DNA from: an uncultured Lachnospiraceae bacterium
GTDB taxonomy: Bacteria > Bacillota > Clostridia > Lachnospirales > Lachnospiraceae
NCBI GenBank assembly: GCA_910577015.1
Contig: CAJTKU010000001.1
Coordinates: forward strand, 186,001 to 250,000
DNA length: 64,000 bases
Reading direction: 5' to 3'
The notes below the pieces were generated by a model. The model had not been told where the DNA came from and searched no databases. It was given only the letters and a program-made list of their open reading frames with translations. Below are positions 44,292-52,569 of this stretch, in pieces. The first letter of the stretch is position 1. Every line of letters starts with the position of its first letter. The translations under genes were made by a program, and so were the position numbers.

Positions 44292-45074
44292 TCATATATC
44301 AAACAAACTTAACTGCATATTTTCGGATGCAAACCTTTTATCCAGGTCATGAATTGTGCTGCCGTCTGACCGATACGGAAAAGGCATCCTATTTTGCCAA
44401 TCCTTGAAACTGCTCCATAGCTCCGGCAGATGCTTTCGGATATTTCTCAGCTCCTTCAGATTCTTTTGCTGGCAATGCTGGCAACTTACCCTATCCAATA
44501 TGTCATATAGCCGGATTCCGAATTGTTTCCACTGCACTCCATGCTGGTAGCAATACTCCAGACAGTCCGCCTCCGTCATGCCCCACTTTATCAGTGGGTA
44601 TGACTTCGCATAATTCTTATGGGGCTTTATGTCTATTCTCTGTGCCTCGTCAGCTGCTATGCCTACATACTCAATCACAAACCGCTCCAATGACTGATAA
44701 TATCCATTCAACAGCTGCCTTTTTATGGCCGTTCCCCAGCGCTGCTTTCCGCACCATCCATACCCTTTACATCCATTTTGCTTTTCATGCTCAAATGCCA
44801 TGAACTCAAACATGCCCAGCTCAACTCCTGTGGCCGCTCTGTATTCCTGGTACTCTTCTGTTTCTGGTATGCTGAGGACCGTAAACTTGATTCTCTCTTT
44901 CAAGCATATACTTGCCGCAAACAGAAGAGTATCGTATGTTGCCTGGTATTCATCGCCCAAATCTACAGTTACCACTTCATCCAGCCTCACACCTTCCTCT
45001 AAAATTTTTAAGAACAGCGCCAGGCTGTCCTTGCCGCCGCTTAGCGACAATGTGTAATATGAAAGATTCTTCAT
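44292..45074 (-). CDS. Phosphoadenosine phosphosulfate reductase family ATP pyrophosphatase
   Basis: 260 residues with the PP-loop LSLSGGKDSLALFL (9-22) and a cysteine-containing CQHCQQKNLKELRNIRK segment near residue 210. The family activates sulfate, or uses ATP to adenylate a nucleic-acid or small-molecule substrate for sulfur transfer. Phage members are common and of unknown substrate. CKGYGWCGK adds another cysteine pair. Neighbours are a helix-hairpin-helix protein and, one small ORF away, an ASCH domain. Confidence 0.75.
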   Translation of the reverse strand: MKNLSYYTLSLSGGKDSLALFLKILEEGVRLDEVVTVDLGDEYQATYDTLLFAASICLKERIKFTVLSIPETEEYQEYRAATGVELGMFEFMAFEHEKQNGCKGYGWCGKQRWGTAIKRQLLNGYYQSLERFVIEYVGIAADEAQRIDIKPHKNYAKSYPLIKWGMTEADCLEYCYQHGVQWKQFGIRLYDILDRVSCQHCQQKNLKELRNIRKHLPELWSSFKDWQNRMPFPYRSDGSTIHDLDKRFASENMQLSLFDI

Positions 45075-45178
45075 AACACCACGAACAAATCACTCTGTAT
45101 CGTGGATAACGCCCTATGGCCTCCCATGCTACGCGGATATATGTCTTTCTCCATGTGGATCCATCCATAATCCCTCAC
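45071..45178 (-). CDS. Possible 35-residue protein coupled to the PAPS-reductase gene
   Basis: Starting at GTG, it reads RDYGWIHMEKDIYPRSM... and ends with TGA overlapping the next ATG (ATGA). The frame continues upstream through CRGCITAGEKCPTSS to a stop but without a start codon or ribosome-binding site, so it may be the intact part of a larger protein that lost its beginning. Confidence 0.35.
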   Translation of the reverse strand: MRDYGWIHMEKDIYPRSMGGHRALSTIQSDLFVVL

Positions 45179-45249
45179 GCTGCTAGTAGGGCATTTTTCG
45201 CCAGCAGTTATACACCCTCTGCATCAACCCGGTTTACCGGGACTCGTTA

Positions 45250-45609
45250 TTACTCCTTTCTCTCTCCTTTGCTTAAATTAACCCATATCACAGCTCCCTG
45301 CGGATGCCGATATGGGATAGGCTCCGTAAATCTTATGGCATCCTTTAGATACCAGATATGCGGCTCTTCGTATGGCAGGCTGTCAAATTCGCCAGGGATA
45401 TGATGATATTTCCGGAACATATCGAAATCTTCTCTCAGCAGTAGCGAGGACCCGACTATCTCAACGCTCCCCTGGATCATCCCGGTACCGGAAAATATCA
45501 CCCCTACCCTGCCGCGCACCCGCGTTCCTATGCCACGAATTTCCCACGGCTTAGAGCCATCCAGTATGAGGTTGCCCCAATGTTCCTTGACAATAAAAGC
45601 TCTATCCAT
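45250..45609 (-). CDS. ASCH domain protein
   Basis: 119 residues from MDRAFIVKEHWGNLILDGSKPWEIRG, directly behind GGAGGTCGCAG. This head (WGNLILDGSKPWEIR) and the RVGVIFSGTGMIQGSVEI strand pair are ASCH/PUA-like, a fold that binds RNA or modified bases. Its role in the phage is unknown. Confidence 0.75.
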   Translation of the reverse strand: MDRAFIVKEHWGNLILDGSKPWEIRGIGTRVRGRVGVIFSGTGMIQGSVEIVGSSLLLREDFDMFRKYHHIPGEFDSLPYEEPHIWYLKDAIRFTEPIPYRHPQGAVIWVNLSKGERKE

Positions 45610-45619
45610 CTGCGACCTC

Positions 45620-45883
45620 CTATTCTGCCGGAAATTCAAAAACCTTGTTTTGCCGGTATGTTCCTGGTCTGATGGCTTGTGCGGCAATATCAAAGAAATC
45701 TACCGTATAACACTCGTCTTTGTGCGCCTCGCAAAAATCTTTCAGCACGGTCAGGCACCTTTCTTTTGTCGGGTACTCTGCAATTTCTTCAAGGCATCCG
45801 TCTGAAATACAGATTGTATGCCGTATCGTCTCGCCTTTTCCTTTGCGATCCACGCTTTCCTTATTTTGACTTACTATCAGCAT
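45620..45883 (-). CDS. Hypothetical phage protein, 87 residues
   Basis: Starts MLIVSQNKESVDRKGKG behind AAGGAGGAAAGCC; a 57-codon longer frame lies inside parB and is not real. The sequence TIRHTICISDGCLEEIAEYPTKERCL suggests a small alpha/beta protein. No known domain. Overlaps the parB 3' end by 23 nt. Confidence 0.65.
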   Translation of the reverse strand: MLIVSQNKESVDRKGKGETIRHTICISDGCLEEIAEYPTKERCLTVLKDFCEAHKDECYTVDFFDIAAQAIRPGTYRQNKVFEFPAE

Positions 45884-47237
45884 GGCTTTCCTCCTTAAAT
45901 AAATCATGAGTACCCTCTGCCAGCTTGTAATATTCCTCCTTGCTATACGAAAAGCCGAACAAAGACAAGATTTCATCGAACTGCATAACCAGCTCTCCGG
46001 CTCCCTTGCGGTAAGTCGCATTCCATTCTGCAATGTCCTTGTCTGCGACTCCATTGGCGGCGTAAATCATCAGCTTATAGAGAAGTCCGATTGCATCACG
46101 CTGCTTTTCATATGCGGCTTTTTCCTCGTCTGACTTATCATACAAAGAGGTTTCTCCGGTAATGAATCTCAGCATCACCTGCTCGCTCATCCATGAACCG
46201 CACCCAACCATGACGCCAAACAGGCGCTCCATCACCGCCTCCAGCTTTTCGCTCTCAGGCTTAAACTTCTGCTCGATAGCCAGCTTTATGAAATCGGCCC
46301 GCTCTGCAGACATTTCTTTCTGCATGGCTTTAATCTGCCGCTTTCTCTTGTCCTGGGCCTTCTGTTTCATCTCATACTCGGACAGCTCACGCTTTTCTTT
46401 CCCTTTCTTCTTGATGATTGCGAACGTCCTCCACCAGACCACATAGAACAGCTCTTCCTTCGCCGCCTGCGTCTTGCACCCCAACTTATCCTTGACCTCC
46501 TTATCCAGCTCGAACTCCTTAACCTTTTCCCACTTTCCGCCGTACTGCTCATTCTCGGCGCCTTCCGGAGCAGGCTTGATTCCCTCGGCCTTACAGAGTT
46601 TGATATAGGCTTTCTCATGCTCTTTGCGTTTGATTTCCTCGTATGCACTTCTCGCTCTCTGCGCCAGGTTATTGGAGCTGGTGGACTCCTTCAGGATTTT
46701 ATCCCTAGTCTTTACATCCGGGATCTTCTCCAGCTCGTACAAATCCTTTAATGACAGCTGGAACCCCTCGTCTTTCTCCTTCTCCTGTAGCACTTTCCGG
46801 TTGAGCTTTGCGATGTTCAGCCGGTGCTTTACCGTTGTTCTGGAGAAACCGGTCTTTTCTGCGATACTTTCCTCCGTCTCTCCCAGGTCGAGCATCATCT
46901 GGAAACCGTTCGCCTGTTCCCAAATCGTCAGATCATTACGCTGCATATTCTCTTCCAGCATAATTGACATCTGCTCCCTCGGAGTCAGATTCTCGGCAAT
47001 CTGGCAAGGAAACTCTGCTACCCCTACCTGGATACCTGCCGCATATCTCCTGTGTCCGATGATTGTCATGTACTCTCCCGGCTCGCCCTCCACCGGAATC
47101 ACCGTCAAATTCTGCAGGATTCCATTCTTCTTAATGGACTCCGCCAGCTCCGTCAAATCTCCCAGGTCTTTCCTGGGATTCTCCGGATGCGGTCTGATAT
47201 GCTCAGCCGCAATGTAAATAATCTGTTTTTCCGCCAT
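45861..47237 (-). CDS. ParB/RepB/Spo0J family protein
   Basis: 458 residues. Residues 1-115 are the ParB/sulfiredoxin-like CTPase/nuclease domain (IIYIAAEHIRPHPENPRKDLGDLTELAESIKKNGI, IGHRRYAAG, ENMQRNDLT), followed by the KorB-type helix-turn-helix (ETEESIAEKTGFSRTTVKHRLNIA). A long charged C-terminal part follows. No parA is next to it. In phage-plasmids ParB secures partition; in other phages it regulates. Confidence 0.85.
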   Translation of the reverse strand: MAEKQIIYIAAEHIRPHPENPRKDLGDLTELAESIKKNGILQNLTVIPVEGEPGEYMTIIGHRRYAAGIQVGVAEFPCQIAENLTPREQMSIMLEENMQRNDLTIWEQANGFQMMLDLGETEESIAEKTGFSRTTVKHRLNIAKLNRKVLQEKEKDEGFQLSLKDLYELEKIPDVKTRDKILKESTSSNNLAQRARSAYEEIKRKEHEKAYIKLCKAEGIKPAPEGAENEQYGGKWEKVKEFELDKEVKDKLGCKTQAAKEELFYVVWWRTFAIIKKKGKEKRELSEYEMKQKAQDKRKRQIKAMQKEMSAERADFIKLAIEQKFKPESEKLEAVMERLFGVMVGCGSWMSEQVMLRFITGETSLYDKSDEEKAAYEKQRDAIGLLYKLMIYAANGVADKDIAEWNATYRKGAGELVMQFDEILSLFGFSYSKEEYYKLAEGTHDLFKEESHADSKSK

Positions 47238-47301
47238 TCGTTTATCCTCCTATAATCCATTTTGATGGAACTGGCGGCACAAGGCCGCCGATTCCATGAT
47301 G

Positions 47302-48156
47302 TTATGATTTCTTGATGATGAAGCAGACGGGCACCCGATCCGCAATGGACGCGTGCAAGTTGGAGGCAAGGCCGTAGCCGGAGACAAGGCACGCAAGCGG
47401 AGAAAAGCCAGACCTCACGGACGCCAGCCACCAGATGCAGGTATCTTCGCCCTCCGCTGATCCCCTCATTCTGTTTCTGCGGTCCTTGTAGTATTCCATC
47501 TGTTCATACATCCCTTCATCGCCATAGCAATCGTCCTCGTCAAATACCTCCGATGCTGAAGGCAGGAACAGATATGTATTGAAAGATACCGTTTCCCCAT
47601 TCCGCAGCGTCTTTCTCTCTGCCAGAGAGATCACCTTCCTCAAATCCTCCGGTAACCGCTCAAACAGCCCCTTATTCAGATACTTGTGGATATCCGAACC
47701 AGGATAGCCCAGCTGAGTACCGCCATTTTTATTCCATTCCACTTCCTCTCCTACGCAATCCCGGCTCTCGAACCGCACATACTCGTCCGTCACATCCGTA
47801 ACCACCAGCGTAAAGCCCTGGCCGTCCACCGTGCTACCCTTCTTGTAATCCCCGACCTTGAACTCAACGCCAGACTTGATTGCACTGGCGATTTCTTCCC
47901 AGGTTCCCTGCAGTTCTCCACAGGTTCTCACGATTCCCGGCTTTCCGGCATTTTCCGCATCCTTTTCCTGCCGCACCCTTGCGTACCAGGCCATGTCGTT
48001 TTTCATCCTCTGCATCAGCTCGGCTTTTGCCTTGATGTTGGCCTCTTCCACTTCCTTGATGTGCTGGTAGAAAGCCTCACGCTCTCTCTGGATCGTCTCC
48101 GAACTGCCCTTTACCTTCAGCTCTTCATTCCCTGCTCTTACTCTCAATTCCTCCAT
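47302..48156 (-). CDS. DUF6273 protein with possible variable C-terminus
   Basis: 284 residues. Residues 1-70 are coiled coil; about 85-284 resemble a DUF6273 / C-type-lectin-like domain with GDYKKGSTVDGQGFTLVV, FLPSASEVF, and a last 45 residues beginning WWLASVRSG and ending RVPVCFIIKKS. The C-terminal layout (SGxxxxACxVxxxGxAxxxxAS) is that seen in targets of diversity-generating retroelements. No reverse transcriptase or template repeat is in this window. Starts behind AAAGGAGAAAAACG. Confidence 0.6.
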   Translation of the reverse strand: MEELRVRAGNEELKVKGSSETIQREREAFYQHIKEVEEANIKAKAELMQRMKNDMAWYARVRQEKDAENAGKPGIVRTCGELQGTWEEIASAIKSGVEFKVGDYKKGSTVDGQGFTLVVTDVTDEYVRFESRDCVGEEVEWNKNGGTQLGYPGSDIHKYLNKGLFERLPEDLRKVISLAERKTLRNGETVSFNTYLFLPSASEVFDEDDCYGDEGMYEQMEYYKDRRNRMRGSAEGEDTCIWWLASVRSGFSPLACLVSGYGLASNLHASIADRVPVCFIIKKS

Positions 48157-48197
48157 CGTTTTTCTCCTTTCGCTATTGCGTTTCTATTTATCCAAAA

Positions 48198-48215
48198 ATC
48201 TCGAAATTGCGAGAT
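48198..48215. promoter_or_regulatory. Operator palindrome, type CTCGnAAnTnCGAG
   Basis: ATCTCGAAATTGCGAGAT, an 18-bp palindrome with one mismatch, in the gap between dam and the DUF6273 gene. It shares CTCGCA/TGCGAG half-sites with the palindromes at 52,956, 53,330 and 61,750. A TTGACC lies next to it but no good -10. Confidence 0.55.
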
Positions 48216-48230
48216 AGTCGGTCAAAAAAA

Positions 48231-48956
48231 TTACCTGCTGATGAACAGCTTTTCCGTAACCTGCACCGGATTCTTGTCTGCCTTTATCGTCCTTGATACC
48301 GGTTTACTCCAGATGCACTTAAAATCATCCGGTGCCGCGCTGCTGCTTATCAGCACGATATTCTCCGCACTCATTGCTCTTACCCACTGCCAAAATTCTC
48401 CATAGTCAAAACCCTTGCTTATTCCATACTCCTTTGTACCCTCATATGGAGGATCGCAATAGATAACCGCCCCTTGCGTGTTGAGCAACTTATAATCACT
48501 ACAGATAAACTCGACACCCTTTAAGTCCTCAGCCTGTTTTATCAGATTCCTCAATGCCTCTTCGTAGTAATTCCTTACCCCATTTTCTGTATGCACTATT
48601 CCGGCATATCCCCCATCAAAGAACCGGCCATTATAGCTTGCCAGATACCCGATAGCTCCCACATACCATTTTTCATATATGCCGGTCTGCTCATAAAAGC
48701 ACTTTCTCACTTCTGAGTAATGCTCTTTCGTAACAAATCCCGGCAGTTCTTCGAGCCTGTCAAGATTTCTGAGCAGCTCTATCAAGTGTTCCTGCTTATC
48801 ATGTGCAAACCTTTTCCTTGCATGGATTTTGTCTATGATATTGCATCCGCCACAGAATGGCTCTATGTACGCCCACGGTTGGTTATCATCTATATATCTC
48901 TGGATGATAGGCACTATATGCCGGGCAACTTTACTTTTGCTACCCATGTACTTCAA
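48231..48956 (-). CDS. dam: DNA adenine methylase (Dam, D12 class)
   Basis: 241 residues starting at TTG behind GGAGGGATTTGCA. SAM-binding EPFCGGCNII, where many relatives have EPFxGxG, and catalytic DPPYEGT. Residues MGSKSKVARHIVPII form the family head. Methylates the N6 of adenine, most likely in a short palindromic site; the host may use it to avoid restriction or to mark the origin. No cognate nuclease is adjacent. Confidence 0.88.
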   Translation of the reverse strand: MKYMGSKSKVARHIVPIIQRYIDDNQPWAYIEPFCGGCNIIDKIHARKRFAHDKQEHLIELLRNLDRLEELPGFVTKEHYSEVRKCFYEQTGIYEKWYVGAIGYLASYNGRFFDGGYAGIVHTENGVRNYYEEALRNLIKQAEDLKGVEFICSDYKLLNTQGAVIYCDPPYEGTKEYGISKGFDYGEFWQWVRAMSAENIVLISSSAAPDDFKCIWSKPVSRTIKADKNPVQVTEKLFISR

Positions 48957-48968
48957 TGCAAATCCCTC

Positions 48969-49736
48969 CTATGCCGTTGCCAGCTGTTTATTCAGCAGAG
49001 CATCGAACATTTTGAAACCGTAGATGAATCCCTGCATCTCTGCCTCGATTGCCACGCCGTAAAGGGCATCTTCCAGCCTATTGCTCTCCTGGGCTTTCAG
49101 CTGAGTGGACTTCATTACCTCGTAGAACTTCTGGTATTTCTCCGTCAGCTCCGTTATCTCCCGGCCCTCTACTGCCGGTCCAGTGATAAAACGGTTGAAC
49201 ATATCACAATATTCCTCGTACTCACTTCTCGGCTTTCCCTCCAGAAGAAACTCTCCGCCAGCCCCGACGCTCACAGCGGCTTTCTTTTCTGGATGAAACC
49301 GCTCCTGGATCGCCTGGTCGAATCTCCTTATACCGTCTGCAACGTACTTGATTCCGCTGCCGTACTTTGCAACCATTTCCCGGTATTCCATGCAGGCGCT
49401 TTCCGTCATTTCATACATCGGATACGATTTCCTGTTTTTGTGGGAGCAGACAAACGAAGTGAGGAAATACCCCCTCTCTTTTCCGTCCGTTTCCTCCGAA
49501 CACAGGAGCTTTGCTATCTGCTTGAATACTGCAGAATGTGTCCTCCCCAGCGCATCCGCCACTTCACGGCTTGTCATAGTTGCGCCCGGCTTTTCCTGCG
49601 GCTTTGCCTCTTTTACTTCCGGAGCTTTCAAAACAATCTCCACAATATCGCTCGCAGACACATTTCCGGCAATTCCTTTGATGCAGGCAGCGATTTTTTC
49701 CGCATCGTCATGCCCGATATTCAGTCTTATGCTCAT
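48969..49736 (-). CDS. Rha family phage regulatory protein
   Basis: 255 residues. Residues about 50-130 are Rha-like: MTSREVADALGRTHSAVFKQIAKLL, then SYPMYEMTESACMEYREMVAKY. The rest is helical, with an EREITELTEKYQKFYEVMK-like coiled coil. Rha proteins regulate phage development or interfere with host regulators. The ATG overlaps the following stop (ATGA) at 49,733. Confidence 0.7.
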   Translation of the reverse strand: MSIRLNIGHDDAEKIAACIKGIAGNVSASDIVEIVLKAPEVKEAKPQEKPGATMTSREVADALGRTHSAVFKQIAKLLCSEETDGKERGYFLTSFVCSHKNRKSYPMYEMTESACMEYREMVAKYGSGIKYVADGIRRFDQAIQERFHPEKKAAVSVGAGGEFLLEGKPRSEYEEYCDMFNRFITGPAVEGREITELTEKYQKFYEVMKSTQLKAQESNRLEDALYGVAIEAEMQGFIYGFKMFDALLNKQLATA

Positions 49737-49990
49737 GCCGCACTCTCCTTTCTGAGTAATTCCAGCAACGGATGCCAGGGTCTTGCCCCACGCAGGCGGC
49801 TGATGATCTTTTTCAAATCGACCTCCTGCTTATCTACCCACCGATAATCCTGGTACTTCCCTGCGCTTCTCTCGTTTACCGGCCTGTCGTGAAACCCGTC
49901 CGTGATCTTGAACCGTTCCGGCCTCTTTTCATCCTCGTTAAACGCCACATACTGCTTATTCCCGTGAATGCAGTAGCCAACAATCTTCAT
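49733..49990 (-). CDS. Hypothetical phage protein, 85 residues
   Basis: Basic protein starting MKIVGYCIHGNKQYVAFNEDEKRPERFKI. Beta-rich head and a C-terminal helical KKIISRLRGARPWHPLLELL segment. No known domain. Overlaps both neighbours by 4 nt. Confidence 0.6.
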   Translation of the reverse strand: MKIVGYCIHGNKQYVAFNEDEKRPERFKITDGFHDRPVNERSAGKYQDYRWVDKQEVDLKKIISRLRGARPWHPLLELLRKESAA

Positions 49991-50694
49991 GTGCCCTGCC
50001 TCCCCTCGTACCGGTCATGAATAGAAATCGGATATTTCGATTTCGTGATCTCCCTGAACCTGCTGTCTGAGGTATAGAGGAAATTTCCGCCAGCCATATA
50101 CCAGCGCTTAGGAAAATATGCAGGCTTACAGTCAATGTACTGCTCGCCGCAACAATTTCTCCATTCGATATATACGCACTGCCTTATATCCTCCGGCTCA
50201 AACGGCCCTTTCTGCTCTGCTAAGATATATAAATCGCTTGCGTGTGCAGAAATTCCGTTGTTGGTACAATCCCCCAGCTTGTTGTCCCGGTACACTCCCG
50301 CTGTAAGGCAGCTCTCAATGTCAAAATTTGTCCGCATCCAGTCCTGTACTTCATCCCTGTACTTGCATCCGGACCAAATCTCTCCTATATACACCAGCTC
50401 GTTGTCAAACTTCTGGATAATCCAGCAATCTCCGCCCACGGGAAGTACCGCCTGTAACTGGATATACTCCTTTCTTTCTCCGTCATACGCCACTTTCTTA
50501 ACGCATGTCGGATTACTTTTCTCAGATACGCTATGCTGCTGGATGAACTTTTCCAGCGCTTTTTCCGCATACCCTTCCGGGACGTCCTCCGGATTGGTTG
50601 CCACATCCCCATGTTCCAGCACCCCGTACTTGTTGGAAATCTCCATCCAGGTACCCTCCATGTGCAGAACAAAGCCATCTTTTTCTACCCGCAT
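49987..50694 (-). CDS. Hypothetical phage protein, 235 residues
   Basis: From MRVEKDGFVLHMEGTWMEI; AGGAGG with 7-nt spacing selects this ATG over one two codons earlier. Acidic protein with eight cysteines, several in QCVYIEWRNCCGEQYIDC. I do not recognise a domain. Its mass of cysteines may bind metal. Confidence 0.6.
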   Translation of the reverse strand: MRVEKDGFVLHMEGTWMEISNKYGVLEHGDVATNPEDVPEGYAEKALEKFIQQHSVSEKSNPTCVKKVAYDGERKEYIQLQAVLPVGGDCWIIQKFDNELVYIGEIWSGCKYRDEVQDWMRTNFDIESCLTAGVYRDNKLGDCTNNGISAHASDLYILAEQKGPFEPEDIRQCVYIEWRNCCGEQYIDCKPAYFPKRWYMAGGNFLYTSDSRFREITKSKYPISIHDRYEGRQGT

Positions 50695-50696
50695 TG

Positions 50697-50936
50697 TCAT
50701 TCCTCCTGTTCTCTCTTTTTCCTTTCCCTTTCTCGCCTTTCTGCTAATACCACATAGTCTCCGATATGGTAGCCATTGATGATGTTTACTGCCTCCAGCT
50801 CTGTGAGATTGCACCTGGCCTGTAATTCTATTCTCAGCTTTCGTCTATCTCCGATGTCCTGCAGACCGTTTGGAGGCAGAAGTCTCGCCCTGTCTCTATA
50901 TTCATTTGCGATTTTTCTGGTAAGAACTTCTGCCAT
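50697..50936 (-). CDS. Hypothetical phage protein, 79 residues
   Basis: Arg/Glu-rich helical protein (MAEVLTRKIANEYRDRARLL ... RERERKKREQEE). Central LTELEAVNIINGYHIGDYV stretch. No known domain. Three nt upstream of the 235-residue gene. Confidence 0.55.
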   Translation of the reverse strand: MAEVLTRKIANEYRDRARLLPPNGLQDIGDRRKLRIELQARCNLTELEAVNIINGYHIGDYVVLAERRERERKKREQEE

Positions 50937-50939
50937 TCC

Positions 50940-51128
50940 TTATACCCTTTCCACATAATCAACGCTGTCCGTCTGGAAACCATTCTCTGCACAAAAATCA
51001 ATCCAACATTCCAGCAATTCCGGCAGATCATGCGCATCGAACTGCGTTTCATCGCCGTCATTAAACCCTATATTGTAGGTACCGCCTCCTGCCCGGACGA
51101 CACCTGCGGCTGCTTTTGCCAATGTCAT
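50940..51128 (-). CDS. Hypothetical phage protein, 62 residues
   Basis: Acidic small protein with GGGTYNIGFNDGDETQFDAHD then a helical LPELLECWIDFCAENGF. Start behind GGAGGCAGGACA; ATGA overlap with the next gene upstream. Confidence 0.55.
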   Translation of the reverse strand: MTLAKAAAGVVRAGGGTYNIGFNDGDETQFDAHDLPELLECWIDFCAENGFQTDSVDYVERV

Positions 51129-52051
51129 TGTCCTGCCTCCTGCATTTCTTCCAGCTTTTTGATAACCAGCTTTAAGGCATACCTGGCATTATCTGTAAGC
51201 TGCCTCTGCCATGCCGACTGGCTCGGTGCCCAGCGGAAACCATTGCTCTTTAATACCTCCCGCACTTCCGGCTCAGGCTTTCCGTCAAAGAACAGCTGGA
51301 GCCTCATTGCCTCCGTATTCTCAACGATCTTGAAGAACTGATTTTCTGTTTCCAGCGTTCCTCTTTCCTTCGTGGCCTGCAATTCCTTTATGCGCCCCTC
51401 TATCCGGTGGATGTTGGCGTTATTATTCTGGAGGGCATAATCCGGATAACCAACCCTCCCGCAGAAGTCCGGCTCGCGCAAATCCTTAATCTGCTCGTCC
51501 GAATATCCCATGATTCTCAGCTGTTCATCGCCTTTCTCCGTATCTTTCAAGCGGACCGCCTTATTCGCCGCTTTCATGCGCTCCTGCATATCTTTCAGAT
51601 TTTCCAGTTTTTCTTCCAGCCTTTCGATTGCGTCCTCGTCACTGGACTTAATCAGCTCCTTTCCGTGCAGGATGCTCTCCATTTTGCTGAGGATGCCCTG
51701 CGTTTCATTGAAAAACTGATGATTCTTGTCCCACGCCTGGTTCTGCTTTTCCTTTTTTCTCACAGGGAAATTCCCGGCACCGGAAATCATCACAGACGGA
51801 CACATACACCCGATATGTATATCCCGATTCATGTACTCTGCCATTCTCTTCGAGTACCTGCCCGCCATGCTATATACCCGGTCTGCCTGGTCCGGCCTCG
51901 CCTCCACAATTTGGTCTGCCAATTCATAGGCCCGGTCAACATATCCCTTGTACTCTGCCGTCTTGCTGCCCTCCTTGTAATCGCTGAAAGACATCATCTG
52001 GTGCGCTGTCCTTGCAGATGCCTCATTGATACTGTAATAAACTCTCTCCAT
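51125..52051 (-). CDS. DUF3560-like mobile-element protein
   Basis: 308 residues. An N-terminal DUF3560-like region (ADQIVEARPDQADRVYSMAGRYSKRMAEYMNRDIHIG) is followed by a coiled coil and a C-terminal KSNGFRWAPSQSAWQRQLT block common in plasmid and phage proteins. Role unknown. Overlaps the next gene by one nucleotide. Confidence 0.7.
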   Translation of the reverse strand: MERVYYSINEASARTAHQMMSFSDYKEGSKTAEYKGYVDRAYELADQIVEARPDQADRVYSMAGRYSKRMAEYMNRDIHIGCMCPSVMISGAGNFPVRKKEKQNQAWDKNHQFFNETQGILSKMESILHGKELIKSSDEDAIERLEEKLENLKDMQERMKAANKAVRLKDTEKGDEQLRIMGYSDEQIKDLREPDFCGRVGYPDYALQNNNANIHRIEGRIKELQATKERGTLETENQFFKIVENTEAMRLQLFFDGKPEPEVREVLKSNGFRWAPSQSAWQRQLTDNARYALKLVIKKLEEMQEAGQ

Positions 52052-52248
52052 TACGCTGTTTCCTCCAATCTTTCTCTGCGCTTTACCATGCGCACATCAC
52101 ATTTTCCGTATGCCTGCAGGTTCTCCCGGTACTCCCGGAAAGAACGTCTTGCATCTTCCCTTGTGTACTCGCTGTTCTCCACTTCCCATCCGTATCCGTA
52201 ATTCGTTTCAATATCCCAGCGATCCCTTGTCTTTCTCTGATATGCCAT
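52051..52248 (-). CDS. Hypothetical phage protein, 65 residues
   Basis: Highly charged (Arg/Glu/Tyr) small protein, TREDARRSFREYRENLQAYG in the middle. Likely coupled to the DUF3560-like gene by one-nucleotide overlap. No known domain. Confidence 0.55.
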   Translation of the reverse strand: MAYQRKTRDRWDIETNYGYGWEVENSEYTREDARRSFREYRENLQAYGKCDVRMVKRRERLEETA

Positions 52249-52250
52249 AC

Positions 52251-52559
52251 CTACACCACCTTTAATGAAATAATGATATGCTCCAACGTGAAACTCTTGT
52301 CGCTGTCATACAGAGTACAGATGCCGCTTTCAAACTTCCAGAATGCCGCCTTACTCCAGCCCAGGTATGAACCCCTGCCATTGTTTGCCAGCGTTTCCCG
52401 GCTGTCCGGCTGATCCGGAATGATGCTATAGAACCCTGTGCTGTCAGCAACATTCACTCTCCTGCGCTGTCCTACGCATCCCTGCCGGGCATGGGCGACA
52501 ATTTCAAACTCTGCCCCCTTTACAAGCGTTCTCTTCAACTGCGCCAAATTCTTAACCAT
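52251..52559 (-). CDS. Hypothetical phage protein, 102 residues
   Basis: Beta-rich basic protein starting MVKNLAQLKRTLVKGAEFEIV, behind GGAGGAAAAGC. SYLGWSKAAFWKFESGICTLYD resembles a small SH3-like core. No firm assignment. Confidence 0.55.
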   Translation of the reverse strand: MVKNLAQLKRTLVKGAEFEIVAHARQGCVGQRRRVNVADSTGFYSIIPDQPDSRETLANNGRGSYLGWSKAAFWKFESGICTLYDSDKSFTLEHIIISLKVV

Positions 52560-52569
52560 GCTTTTCCTC

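Noticed and set aside
48231..48956. Restriction-modification system around dam
   Set aside because: No restriction nuclease gene adjacent; the HNH genes are several kb away and of phage type.
48720..49847. 375-codon plus-strand ORF in the phage region
   Set aside because: Antisense to the dam and Rha genes, which have their own motifs and ribosome-binding sites.
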